From contig JACETA010000002.1 in NCBI GenBank assembly GCA_013911545.1, positions 1-30,614 on the forward strand: a DNA stretch of 30,614 nt. Direction: 5' to 3'. Both the position numbers and the translations under genes were made by a program. Source of the DNA: Chloroflexota bacterium. Lineage in GTDB: Bacteria > Chloroflexota > Dehalococcoidia > Lucifugimonadales > Lucifugimonadaceae. Below are positions 7,924 to 16,671 of the stretch, in pieces. Every line of letters begins with the position of its first letter. Positions within the stretch are counted from its first letter, which is position 1. Under the pieces are notes generated by a model, which saw only the letters and a list, made by a program, of their open reading frames with translations, was not told the DNA's origin and did no database searches.

Positions 7924-10900
7924 TGACTACAAATGCAACAGATTTTGATGCTATTAGAATTTCATTGGCATCCCCTGATCAAATTAGGGCATGGTCATAT
8001 GGGGAGGTTACTAAGCCTGAAACAATTAACTATAGGACACTAAGGCCTGAAAAAGATGGTTTATTTTGTGAAAGAATTTTTGGCCCAATTAAAGATTGGG
8101 ATTGTGGTTGTGGTAAATACAAAAATATTCGTTACAAAGGTGTAATTTGTGACAGATGCGGAGTTGAGGTAACTCGAGCAAAAGTCCGAAGAGAGAGAAT
8201 GGGTCATATCTCCTTGGCAGCTCCTGTAGCTCATATTTGGTTTTCAAAAGGAACACCTTCAAGGTTGGGTGTTTTATTGGATATATCACCTAGAAATTTG
8301 GAGAGAATTTTATATTTTTCTCAGTACATTGTTACAAATATTGATGATGAAAAAAAACAAGAAGCAATAACTACACTTAAAGAATTTGCAGAAAATAATA
8401 ATGAAAAAAAAGAACCTAGTGAATCAGAAGAAATAAGTTCGCAAGTTGAGGATAGAATTGAAGAACTTGAAAGTTTAAAAGTTGGAGATTTATTAAATGA
8501 GTCAATGTACAGAGACTATAAGGATAAATTTGGTCCAGTTTTTGTAGCAGAAATGGGAGCTGATGCGGTTTTGAAGCTTCTCAAAAAAATTGATCTTGAA
8601 GAAATTAGCATTGTTTTAAAAGAAGAAATTGCTATAACTTCAGGGCAAAAAAGAAAAAAATCCTTAAAGCGATTAAGGGTTGTAGAAGCATTTAGGACAA
8701 GTGGAAACAAGCCAGAATGGATGATTTTAAATGTTCTGCCTGTACTTCCTCCTGATCTACACCCAATGGTGCAGCTAGACGGGGGCAGGTTTGCAACAAG
8801 TGATCTTAATGATTTATATCGAAGAGTTATAAATAGAAATAATAGATTAAAGCATTTATTAGATTTAGAAGCCCCTGAAATTATTGTTAGAAATGAAAAA
8901 AGAATGCTGCAAGAAGCTGTAGATGCACTTGTAGATAATGGCAGAAGGGGAAGGGCGATACAAGGTAGTCATAATCATGTTCTTAAATCATTAACTGACT
9001 TATTAAGAGGAAAGCAAGGAAGATTTAGACAAAATCTTCTTGGTAAAAGAGTTGATTATAGTGGAAGATCAGTTATTGTTGTCGGTCCAGACTTAAAACT
9101 AAATGAATGTGGACTTCCAAGAAAAATGGCCTTAGAACTTTTTAAGCCATTAGTAATGAATGCCTTAGTTATTCAGGGTTACGCTCATAATATTAAAAGT
9201 GCAAAAAGAAAAGCAGAATCTGGCGATGAAGAAGTATGGGATATATTACAGGAAGTAATTAAAGATCACCCTGTTTTATTAAACAGAGCACCGACGTTAC
9301 ACAGGCTTGGTATTCAAGCATTCCAGCCAGTCTTAGTGGAAGGAAGCGCTATTAGATTACACCCATTAGTATGCACTGCATTCAATGCTGACTTTGATGG
9401 GGATCAAATGGCCGTTCATGTTCCTCTTTCTCAAGAGGCAATTCAAGAATGCAGAAGCTTAATGTTAAGTTCTGAAAACATGTTAAGTCCTGGCTCAGGA
9501 ACTCCAATTGTTGCTCCAACACTAGATTTAGTCTTAGGCAATTATTATTTAACTGAGTTCAACGATGAAATTGAAATGGATAGCAGCAAAATTACAAAGT
9601 TTAGTTCAATGGAAGATGCTATTTATTCTTACGAAGTTGGGTCAATAGGACTTAAAGAAAAAATTGAAATACTTGAATTAAGTGATGGAAAATCGCCTTT
9701 CTTCACTTCCGTTGGAAGAGTAATTTTTAATGAAGTTTTGCCTGAATCAATTGAATTTATAAATGAAACTATAAATAAAAAAATGCTGCAAGAAATAGTT
9801 GTTCAGTGCCATGAAAATGAGAGCACTGAAGTTACAACTAAAATGTTAGATAATTTGAAATTGTTAGGCTTTAAATACTCAACTAAATCTGGGACAACTA
9901 TTGCAATAAAGGACATTATTGTTCCTAAATCTAAAGGTAATTTATTAAAAAATGCAGATAATAAAATTGGAAAATTAGAACAATTGTTTAAAGATGGTTT
10001 AGTAAATGATGAAAATGAAAGGTACCAAAAAACTGTTGATGTTTGGACTGAGACTAATGAAAAGTTGACTCAGGCAGTTAAAGAAACTTTACCATATTTT
10101 GGTGGGGTTTATGCTATGTCGGAATCGGGGGCTAAGGGTAATATTGAACAAATTAGACAAATGGCAGGAATGCGTGGTCTTATGTCAGATCCAAAAGGTA
10201 GGATTATTGAACTACCTATTAGATCTAGTTTCGTTGAAGGCTTATCGGTATTAGAATATTTCATATCCACTCATGGAGCTCGAAAAGGTCTTGCAGATAC
10301 TGCGCTTAGAACTGCTGACTCTGGTTACTTAACTAGACGACTAGCTGATGTTGCTCAAGACTTAATTGTTTCATCAATAGATGATAAAACTGATGAAGGC
10401 TTGCTAATAACAGATTCTGAAGAAAATAGCATACAAGCTCGAATTTCTGAAAGAATAATTGGAAGGTATCCTTATCAAGATGTATTAGATCCAAAGACTG
10501 GAAAAGTTTTAGCTGACACCGAAACTTTAATTTCCTATGAACTAGCAAATAAAATTCAAAATGCCGGAGTTAAAGAGGTTTTAGTTCACTCCCCTCTTGG
10601 TTGTAAATCTAAGTATGGTATTTCACAAAAAAGCTATGGAGTTTCTATGGCTTCTGGAAAACCAGTTTTACTAGGTGAGGCTGTTGGAATTATTGCAGCT
10701 CAGTCTATTGGTGAACCTGGGACTCAGCTAACAATGAGGACTTTCCATACGGGTGGAGTTGCTGGTTTAGATATTACAAGTGGGCTTCCTAGGGTTGTTG
10801 AGCTTTTTGAGGCTAGAACACCAAAAGGTGTTTCAATTCTTTCAGAAATAAGAGGCAAAACTACTCTTACTGTTGGTCCTCAAGGGAGAACAATTAAAGT

Positions 10901-11792
10901 TACAAATGTAATCCAAGAAGAGATTGATTATAAACTTAATGGATCTCCTTCAATTTTAAAATCTGGAGATTGGGTTGATATTGGTGACAGCTTAACTAAG
11001 GATAAAAAACTTTCTTCTGAAATTCATGGAATAGCTAAAGTCAAAAAGTCATCTGTATCAGTTTCTCACGAAAAAACAGATGAAAGAGAATATTTAATAC
11101 CTGCAGCTTCACAAATACTTGTAAGAGATGGCGAACAAGTTGAGGCAGGTCAAGCATTAACTGCGGGACCAAAAAGCCCTCATGACATCCTAAGAATATT
11201 GGGACACCAGTCTTGTCAAAGATATCTGGTTGATGAGGTTCAAGCTGTATATAGATCACAAGGTGTTTCAATTCATGACAAGCATATTGAGTTAATTGTA
11301 AGACAGATGTTAAGGAAGGTAAAAATAGAAACAACTGGGGACAGTCAATTTTTACCTAATGAACTTGAAGATAAAATAAAGTTTGAAGAAGAAGTTGAAA
11401 AACTTATATCTGAAGAAAAAAATCCTCCGACATGTAGTCCTGTTTTGCTTGGGGTGACAAGATCATCTCTAAAAACTGACAGCTTCTTGGCAGCGGCTTC
11501 ATTTCAAGAAACAGCAAGAGTTTTAACTGAGGCGGCTGTGGGAGGGTCTGTAGATGAACTAAGAGGCCTAAAGGAAAATGTAATCATAGGACGATTAATT
11601 CCTGCAAGATTAGATAAGTCTGAAGAAGGTTATGAAAAGCTTGGTTTTGGCAAATTAAAAGGTTTGCGGGTTGATGAAGATTCTATTTCTGAAGATATTG
11701 ATAACAATATTGGATCAAATGATGATTCAACTGCTAAAATTGAGGAAAATAATAATAGTGATTCTGAAAATATAGAAAATAACCAAGAATAA
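7923..11792 (+). CDS. rpoC: DNA-directed RNA polymerase subunit beta-prime (second zinc site degenerate)
   Basis: This 1289-residue protein is the catalytic beta-prime subunit. The N-terminal zinc site is intact (C61, C63, C76, C79), followed by PSRLG, the RQNLLGKRVDYSGRS switch region, the magnesium-binding NADFDGD (D490, D492, D494), the trigger-loop region around MAGMRGLMSDPKG, and AAQSIGEPGTQLTMRTFHTG. The second zinc site, normally four cysteines (E. coli C814, C888, C895, C898), is largely lost: the first position is Asp821, only C894 remains of the CxSxxGVCxxCYG motif, and the last two are Ser901 and Ser904. The protein ends in an Asn/Asp/Glu-rich acidic tail. The length shows no large lineage-specific insertion. 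Translation is coupled to rpoB. tRNA-Val follows 11 nt after the stop. Confidence 0.99.
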   Translation: MTTNATDFDAIRISLASPDQIRAWSYGEVTKPETINYRTLRPEKDGLFCERIFGPIKDWDCGCGKYKNIRYKGVICDRCGVEVTRAKVRRERMGHISLAAPVAHIWFSKGTPSRLGVLLDISPRNLERILYFSQYIVTNIDDEKKQEAITTLKEFAENNNEKKEPSESEEISSQVEDRIEELESLKVGDLLNESMYRDYKDKFGPVFVAEMGADAVLKLLKKIDLEEISIVLKEEIAITSGQKRKKSLKRLRVVEAFRTSGNKPEWMILNVLPVLPPDLHPMVQLDGGRFATSDLNDLYRRVINRNNRLKHLLDLEAPEIIVRNEKRMLQEAVDALVDNGRRGRAIQGSHNHVLKSLTDLLRGKQGRFRQNLLGKRVDYSGRSVIVVGPDLKLNECGLPRKMALELFKPLVMNALVIQGYAHNIKSAKRKAESGDEEVWDILQEVIKDHPVLLNRAPTLHRLGIQAFQPVLVEGSAIRLHPLVCTAFNADFDGDQMAVHVPLSQEAIQECRSLMLSSENMLSPGSGTPIVAPTLDLVLGNYYLTEFNDEIEMDSSKITKFSSMEDAIYSYEVGSIGLKEKIEILELSDGKSPFFTSVGRVIFNEVLPESIEFINETINKKMLQEIVVQCHENESTEVTTKMLDNLKLLGFKYSTKSGTTIAIKDIIVPKSKGNLLKNADNKIGKLEQLFKDGLVNDENERYQKTVDVWTETNEKLTQAVKETLPYFGGVYAMSESGAKGNIEQIRQMAGMRGLMSDPKGRIIELPIRSSFVEGLSVLEYFISTHGARKGLADTALRTADSGYLTRRLADVAQDLIVSSIDDKTDEGLLITDSEENSIQARISERIIGRYPYQDVLDPKTGKVLADTETLISYELANKIQNAGVKEVLVHSPLGCKSKYGISQKSYGVSMASGKPVLLGEAVGIIAAQSIGEPGTQLTMRTFHTGGVAGLDITSGLPRVVELFEARTPKGVSILSEIRGKTTLTVGPQGRTIKVTNVIQEEIDYKLNGSPSILKSGDWVDIGDSLTKDKKLSSEIHGIAKVKKSSVSVSHEKTDEREYLIPAASQILVRDGEQVEAGQALTAGPKSPHDILRILGHQSCQRYLVDEVQAVYRSQGVSIHDKHIELIVRQMLRKVKIETTGDSQFLPNELEDKIKFEEEVEKLISEEKNPPTCSPVLLGVTRSSLKTDSFLAAASFQETARVLTEAAVGGSVDELRGLKENVIIGRLIPARLDKSEEGYEKLGFGKLKGLRVDEDSISEDIDNNIGSNDDSTAKIEENNNSDSENIENNQE

Positions 11793-11803
11793 AATTTATT
11801 TAT

Positions 11804-11880
11804 GGGCGATTAGCTCAGTTGGTTAGAGTGCAGCGTTGACATCGCTGAGGTCGTAGGTTCGAATCCTTCATCGCCCACCA
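11804..11880 (+). tRNA. tRNA-Val (GAC)
   Basis: A complete 77-nt tRNA with encoded CCA. The acceptor stem GGGCGAT pairs perfectly with ATCGCCC, the discriminator is A73, the anticodon stem is CAGCG/CGCTG with loop TTGACAT (anticodon GAC at 11838-11840), and the T-arm contains GGTTCGAATCC. It lies between rpoC (11 nt away) and thrS, whose ATG follows the CCA by only 2 nt, so it must be excised from a messenger or read from a shared transcript. Confidence 0.97.
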
Positions 11881-11882
11881 TT

Positions 11883-13652
11883 ATGGAAGATTTAGAAAAA
11901 TTAAGATTTAATATAAGGCATTCAACGGCACATATAATGGCCGAAGCTGTAATGAATCTATTTCCCGGCACAATGATTGGTATTGGCCCTCCAACAAACG
12001 ATGGTTTTTATTATGATTTTGATTGTCCTCACCAAATAACAAAAGAAGATTTTAAAAAAATAGAATCAGAAATGAAAAAAATTATAAAATCTAAAAATAA
12101 ATTTTCAGGTTCTGTTGCATCAAGAGAAGAAGCTGCTAAATTATTTTCTAATCAACCCTATAAACTTGAAATAATTAATAGTATTCCAAAAAATGAAGAA
12201 GTGACAATATGGAGTCACGAAAGCTGGGAAGACATTTGCCGTGGTGACCATGTAGAACATACAGGTAATATCAAAGCTTTTAAGTTATTAGATGTTGCTG
12301 GCGCATATTGGAGAGGTGATGAAAAAAATAAAATGCTCCAAAGGGTTTATGGGACTGCTTGGGAATCAAAGGAAGAGCAAAAAAAACATTTAGAAAAATT
12401 AGAATTGGCATCAAAAAGAGATCACAGAAAATTGGGATCAAGTCTTGATCTGTTTTATTTTGATGAGTTTTCTCCGGCAATGCCCTTTTTCCTTCCAAAA
12501 GGAACATTTGTTATGAATCAGCTAACAAGCTACATGAGAAATAAGTACGATAAATATGGTTATGAGGAAGTAATTACGCCTCAAATTTTTAGTTCTAAAC
12601 TATGGGATCTGTCAGGCCACTCAAGTCACTTCAAAGACAATATGTTTTTTACAGAAAACGAAGATAATAAAATGGGCATAAAGCCTATGAACTGCCCATC
12701 ACATTACCTTCTTTACAGATCAAAATTACATTCATATAAAGATTTGCCTGTAAGATATGCTGATTTTGGCAGACTTCATAGAAATGAAAGATCTGGGGTT
12801 TCCCACGGCTTAACAAGAGTAAAATCATTTTCTCAAGACGATTCGCATATTTTTTGCATGAAAGAACAAATAGAATCTGAAATTTTAAATTTTCTTAAAT
12901 TTTTGGAAGAAGTTTATGAAGATTTTGGTTTTAGTAAGCCAACTTATTACCTATCACTTAGACCAGAAAATAGAACTGGGGATGATGAAATGTGGGATTA
13001 TTCAGAATTGATTATGAAAAGTATATTAGAAAGTTCAAACATGGATTTTTCTGTCCAGGCTGGAGAAGGTGCTTTTTATGGGCCAAAAATTGATATTACT
13101 GTCCCAGATGCATTAGGAAGAGAATGGCAACTTGGGACAGTTCAGTTAGATTTTTTTGCATCAGGCAAATTTGGTTTAAATTTTATAAATAAAGATGGTG
13201 AAAAAGAAGATGTTGTGCTGATTCATCGTGCTATATTTGGGTCTCTTGAAAGATTTTTTGGGATCTTAATAGAACATTTTGGGGGAGCCTTCCCACTTTG
13301 GCTTGCCCCAGAACAATACACCATAATCCCAATATCGGAAGACCATTTTGAAGAATGCAAAATTATTGAGAAAAATCTATCATCAGTTGGCCTAAGAGGG
13401 AAAGTTGATTTATCAAGTGATAGATTTAACAACAAAATCAGAAAAGCTCAAAAAATGAAAATACCCTTAATGATAATTATTGGAGATAACGAGGTTGAAA
13501 ATAGTTCATTAACCATTAGACTAAGAAATGGTGAAAACTTAAATGATGTTAAAATTAAGACATTAGAAAAAATATCAAATAATAATATAAAAATTAATGA
13601 CGATGAGGGAATTAAGTTAGCTTTCATTAAAGCAGGGGAAAAAAATGAGTGA
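11883..13652 (+). CDS. thrS: Threonyl-tRNA synthetase lacking the TGS domain
   Basis: This 589-residue class II synthetase charges tRNA-Thr. It begins directly at the editing domain (HSTAH near residues 14-18, then ICRGDH), without the roughly 60-residue TGS domain of E. coli ThrS. The catalytic core has KPMNCPSH (zinc Cys271), motif 2 (DFGRLHRNERSG), SQDDSHIF, GEGAFYGPKID and motif 3 (GSLERFFGILIEHFGG), followed by an anticodon-binding domain. The ATG is fixed by homology: the same frame runs back into tRNA-Val without any ATG, GTG or TTG before an in-frame TAG. The start is 2 nt after the tRNA CCA and has no Shine-Dalgarno, so a processed messenger would be nearly leaderless. It overlaps citrate synthase by 8 nt. 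Confidence 0.98.
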   Translation: MEDLEKLRFNIRHSTAHIMAEAVMNLFPGTMIGIGPPTNDGFYYDFDCPHQITKEDFKKIESEMKKIIKSKNKFSGSVASREEAAKLFSNQPYKLEIINSIPKNEEVTIWSHESWEDICRGDHVEHTGNIKAFKLLDVAGAYWRGDEKNKMLQRVYGTAWESKEEQKKHLEKLELASKRDHRKLGSSLDLFYFDEFSPAMPFFLPKGTFVMNQLTSYMRNKYDKYGYEEVITPQIFSSKLWDLSGHSSHFKDNMFFTENEDNKMGIKPMNCPSHYLLYRSKLHSYKDLPVRYADFGRLHRNERSGVSHGLTRVKSFSQDDSHIFCMKEQIESEILNFLKFLEEVYEDFGFSKPTYYLSLRPENRTGDDEMWDYSELIMKSILESSNMDFSVQAGEGAFYGPKIDITVPDALGREWQLGTVQLDFFASGKFGLNFINKDGEKEDVVLIHRAIFGSLERFFGILIEHFGGAFPLWLAPEQYTIIPISEDHFEECKIIEKNLSSVGLRGKVDLSSDRFNNKIRKAQKMKIPLMIIIGDNEVENSSLTIRLRNGENLNDVKIKTLEKISNNNIKINDDEGIKLAFIKAGEKNE

Positions 13653-14784
13653 AGAAGAAATAAAAATCCACAGAGGTCTTAATAATGTTTATTTTGATAG
13701 AACAAAGACGACTTACATCAATGGCAAAGAGGGCATACTAGAATATAGAGGTTATAATATTCATGATCTTGCTGAAAATTCTTCGTTTGAAGAAGTTTCT
13801 TATCTTTTGCTTTACGGAAAATTGCCTACAAGCACAGATCTAGAGTCGTTTAATTCTACTTTAAAAAGTTCTAGAAAAATTCCAGATGAAATTATTGATA
13901 TTATAAAATCTTTAAAAGATTCCCATCCTATGGATGTTCTTAGAACATCAGTTTCTGCTCTTTCTAGTTTTGATGAAGAAGCTGGAGATAAAAGTTATGA
14001 TGCAACTATGAGAAAAGGTATTAGGTTAACATCTCAAGTACCTACAATTGTTATGGCTCATAATTCTATTAGAAACGGCAAAGATCCCATTGAACCCAGC
14101 AAAGATTTATCCCATGCCGCAAATTTTATATATATGCTAAATGGTGAAAACCCAACCGAAAGTACATCAACACTGATGGACAAAGATTTTATTGTTCATG
14201 CTGATCATGGATCAAATGCTTCAGCTTTCGCAGCAAGAGTTTGCGCAGGGACTCAAGCAGATTTACATAGTGCCATTACAACTGGCATTTCAGTTTTATC
14301 AGGACCATCTCATGGAGGTGCAGCAGAAAACGTTATGAAAATGGTAAAAGAAGTTGGGTCGCCCGATAATGCAAAAGATTATGTAATAAATCTCCAGAAG
14401 TCTGGAGAAAGAGTAATGGGGTTTGGTCACAGAGTTTATAAAGCCGAAGATCCAAGAGCTGCACAATTAAGAGAAGGTGTTAAATTTTTAAGTGAAGAAA
14501 AAGGTGACCCAAGTTGGTATGAAATATTGGTTTCAGTTATGGATGCTATGAAGCCGTATCAAAGAAGAGGAATATATGCCAATGTAGATTTTTTTGCAGG
14601 AGTTATTTATCACCTTTTGGGTATCCCGACAGACTTATTTGTTCCTATATTTGCAGTTGGAAGAATACCTGGATGGACAATCCAAGTTCTTGAACAGTAC
14701 GAAAATAATATTTTGCTTAGACCTCTTTTGAGCTACACAGGAGAACACAAGCAAGAATACATCCCAATTGAAAATAGAAAATAA
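13645..14784 (+). CDS. gltA: Citrate synthase (citrate/2-methylcitrate synthase family)
   Basis: This 379-residue protein condenses acetyl-CoA (or possibly propionyl-CoA) with oxaloacetate. The catalytic triad is present: His188 in ADHGSNAS, His262 in GFGHRVYK and Asp315 in NVDFF. Length and the short N-terminus (HRGLNNVYFDRTKTTYINGKEG) fit the dimeric type common in Gram-positive and related bacteria rather than the longer NADH-regulated hexameric form. Its ATG overlaps the thrS 3' end, with an AGGGGA ribosome-binding site inside thrS, and the next gene overlaps its own 3' end by 17 nt, so it belongs to the rpoBC-thrS transcription run. Methylcitrate synthase activity cannot be excluded, because the two specificities are not separable by eye. 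Confidence 0.95.
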   Translation: MSEEEIKIHRGLNNVYFDRTKTTYINGKEGILEYRGYNIHDLAENSSFEEVSYLLLYGKLPTSTDLESFNSTLKSSRKIPDEIIDIIKSLKDSHPMDVLRTSVSALSSFDEEAGDKSYDATMRKGIRLTSQVPTIVMAHNSIRNGKDPIEPSKDLSHAANFIYMLNGENPTESTSTLMDKDFIVHADHGSNASAFAARVCAGTQADLHSAITTGISVLSGPSHGGAAENVMKMVKEVGSPDNAKDYVINLQKSGERVMGFGHRVYKAEDPRAAQLREGVKFLSEEKGDPSWYEILVSVMDAMKPYQRRGIYANVDFFAGVIYHLLGIPTDLFVPIFAVGRIPGWTIQVLEQYENNILLRPLLSYTGEHKQEYIPIENRK

Positions 14785-15787
14785 AAATCTTTTAGATAAA
14801 ATTTTTTCAAAATCTTCAACTGTTGATTATTCATATTTTATAAACCATTCTTTATATGATGATAAATATGGATATTATAAAAATAAAGATATTAAGAAGG
14901 ATTTTTTTACTAGCCCAATTACCCACAATTCTTTTGGAAAAATAATCTCTAAACAATTGAAAGATGTCTGGGAATACTATGAAAAACCAAGACAATTTAT
15001 CGTAGTTGAACTTGGGGGAAATTCAGGAAAATTAAAAGAAGATATTCTAGAGTCTATATCAAAAGATAAGAAATTTTTTAATTCTATTATTTATTTAAAT
15101 ATAGATGAAGTAAATGGAGAAAACCTTAACGACATAGAATTTGAAGCAGATCTGGGGTGTATAATATCAAATGAATTTTTTGACGCTCTCCCCTTTGACA
15201 GGTACCTAAAAGATGGGCAAAGTATAAAAAAATTATTTGTGAAATCTGATAACGGTAAGCTCATGGAGGTATCTAAAAAAGTTAAAGATTTTAGATTTTT
15301 AAACAATGACATAACATCGAAAATACCTGAAGGATCAACCTTTGAAATTATTAAAGACCTAGATTTAATTAGTAAAAAATTATCATCCTTATTTAATTAT
15401 TGCGTAATGATAACAATTGATTATGGATATAATGATTACAAAAAATTATTTTTTAAAAATCCGAATGGGTTAGTTCGATGCTATTCTAGGCATTCAATGG
15501 ATAAGAATATTTTGGAAAATGTCGGAGAAAAGGATATTACTTGTGATGTAAACTTTAACTACCTTAATGAATCTTTAAATAAATATGGATTTATTAAAAT
15601 TGGTAACACTTCTCAAGAAAAATTTTTGATAAAAAACGGGCTTCGAACATATTTTGATAATTCAAACAATGAAACAGAAAAAAGGAATTTAATTTCATTA
15701 ATTAATCCGGATGGAATGGGAGGGTTTCATGTTTATTTTCATGAAAAGCCAAATGCTAATTTTATTCCAAGTTGCCTAGATAATTAA
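14768..15787 (+). CDS. MidA/NDUFAF7-family SAM-dependent methyltransferase
   Basis: This 339-residue protein matches the MidA (formerly DUF185, Methyltransf_28) family. It has HSLYDDKYGYY, the DFFTSPITHNSFG segment, the SAM-binding VELGGNSGKLKEDIL, the family signature SNEFFDALPFDR, ITIDYGY, and DITCDVNFNYL late in the protein. In mitochondria the homologue NDUFAF7 arginine-methylates a complex I subunit. Bacterial targets are largely unknown, so no substrate is assigned. It starts at a TTG inside the end of the citrate synthase gene. Its stop overlaps the stop of the convergent aldolase gene by 4 nt, with no terminator between them. Confidence 0.88.
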   Translation: MKIENKNLLDKIFSKSSTVDYSYFINHSLYDDKYGYYKNKDIKKDFFTSPITHNSFGKIISKQLKDVWEYYEKPRQFIVVELGGNSGKLKEDILESISKDKKFFNSIIYLNIDEVNGENLNDIEFEADLGCIISNEFFDALPFDRYLKDGQSIKKLFVKSDNGKLMEVSKKVKDFRFLNNDITSKIPEGSTFEIIKDLDLISKKLSSLFNYCVMITIDYGYNDYKKLFFKNPNGLVRCYSRHSMDKNILENVGEKDITCDVNFNYLNESLNKYGFIKIGNTSQEKFLIKNGLRTYFDNSNNETEKRNLISLINPDGMGGFHVYFHEKPNANFIPSCLDN

Positions 15788-16581
15788 TAAAATTTACCGT
15801 CAGATTTTAATTCTGAAGGTTTGCTTTTTTCATTAATCTGTTTCATGGACGCCATAAAAGATGTCTTCATTAATGCAACTTCTGACATAAGGGGCATCCA
15901 TAAAAAACCTTGCTCAATCCTCTCAATTACTTCTTCGGGAGATCCACAATGAATTCCAGTTGGTATATTATGCTTTTTACCTGCCTCAAGAACTTTGTTA
16001 ACAGCTTCAACATGTTTTGGGTGCTGATTATTCATACCCAATGGAACATTTAGAGTGGCAGCCAAATCATTTGGGCCAATAAATACAACATCAACGCCTT
16101 CAACTTCCATTATTGAGTCAATTTGGTTGACTGCATTAATATCTTCAATCATAATCACAACACAGATTTCTTCATCAGCATGTTTCATATAATCAGGGTA
16201 TATAGCATTTGGCCTAGTAGCACCAATTCCTCTTGTTCCTATTGGAGGATACCTGCATGCATCAACTGCTCTTTTAGCCTCTTCGGCATTTTTGACATCA
16301 GGTACTACTATTCCTAATGCCCCGGAATCGACAACTCTTTTTATTATCAACGGATCACTTCCAGCTACTCTAACAAAAACCGGAATATCTGAGTGTTCTA
16401 CAGCTCTGAAACAATGTACGAGCTCACCTAAATCGATTGAACTATGCTCACATTCAATATTTATCCAATCAATGCCACTTGATGCAAGTGTTTCACATAC
16501 CAACGGATTACCGCTTGATACCCAAGTTCCAATTGAGGGAATGCCTTTTTTAATTTTTTGTTTTGCTATATTTTTTTTCAT
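15784..16581 (-). CDS. HpcH/HpaI-family 2-keto-3-deoxy acid aldolase (class II)
   Basis: This 265-residue TIM-barrel aldolase is of the HpcH/HpaI type (HpaI, GarL, RhmA), which cleaves 2-keto-3-deoxy acids to pyruvate and an aldehyde using a divalent metal. The catalytic His46 lies in IECEHSS, Arg71 in VFVRVAG, and the metal ligands are Glu146 (MIEDINAV) and Asp172 (FIGPNDLA). The conserved YPPIGTRGIGATRPNAIYPDY segment and GIHCGSPE are also present. It is divergent from the KDPG aldolase-KDG kinase run across 90 bp, so the two may share regulation, and its 3' end overlaps midA. No clear Shine-Dalgarno precedes the ATG. The exact substrate (KDG, KDR, tartronate-type or homoprotocatechuate-derived) is not determinable, but the neighbourhood suggests a sugar acid. 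Confidence 0.9.
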   Translation of the reverse strand: MKKNIAKQKIKKGIPSIGTWVSSGNPLVCETLASSGIDWINIECEHSSIDLGELVHCFRAVEHSDIPVFVRVAGSDPLIIKRVVDSGALGIVVPDVKNAEEAKRAVDACRYPPIGTRGIGATRPNAIYPDYMKHADEEICVVIMIEDINAVNQIDSIMEVEGVDVVFIGPNDLAATLNVPLGMNNQHPKHVEAVNKVLEAGKKHNIPTGIHCGSPEEVIERIEQGFLWMPLMSEVALMKTSFMASMKQINEKSKPSELKSDGKFY

Positions 16582-16671
16582 TTTATTAATTATTTTGTTG
16601 AATAGTTGTATTATGTATCAAGTTTATTTAGAAAAATATAGATTACTCTAAGAAATAATTAAAAGGAAGTC

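Noticed and set aside
16292..16651. Plus-strand frame of 119 codons opposite the HpcH/HpaI aldolase, ending in a hydrophobic stretch
   Set aside because: The aldolase on the other strand has a complete set of catalytic motifs across this region; the apparent membrane segment comes from AT-rich DNA.
16582..16671. Possible operator between the two divergent aldolase genes (TTGTATTATGTATCAA and nearby ATAC repeats)
   Set aside because: The half-sites do not form a convincing inverted repeat and no promoter on either strand matches well; a shared control region is plausible from gene layout only.
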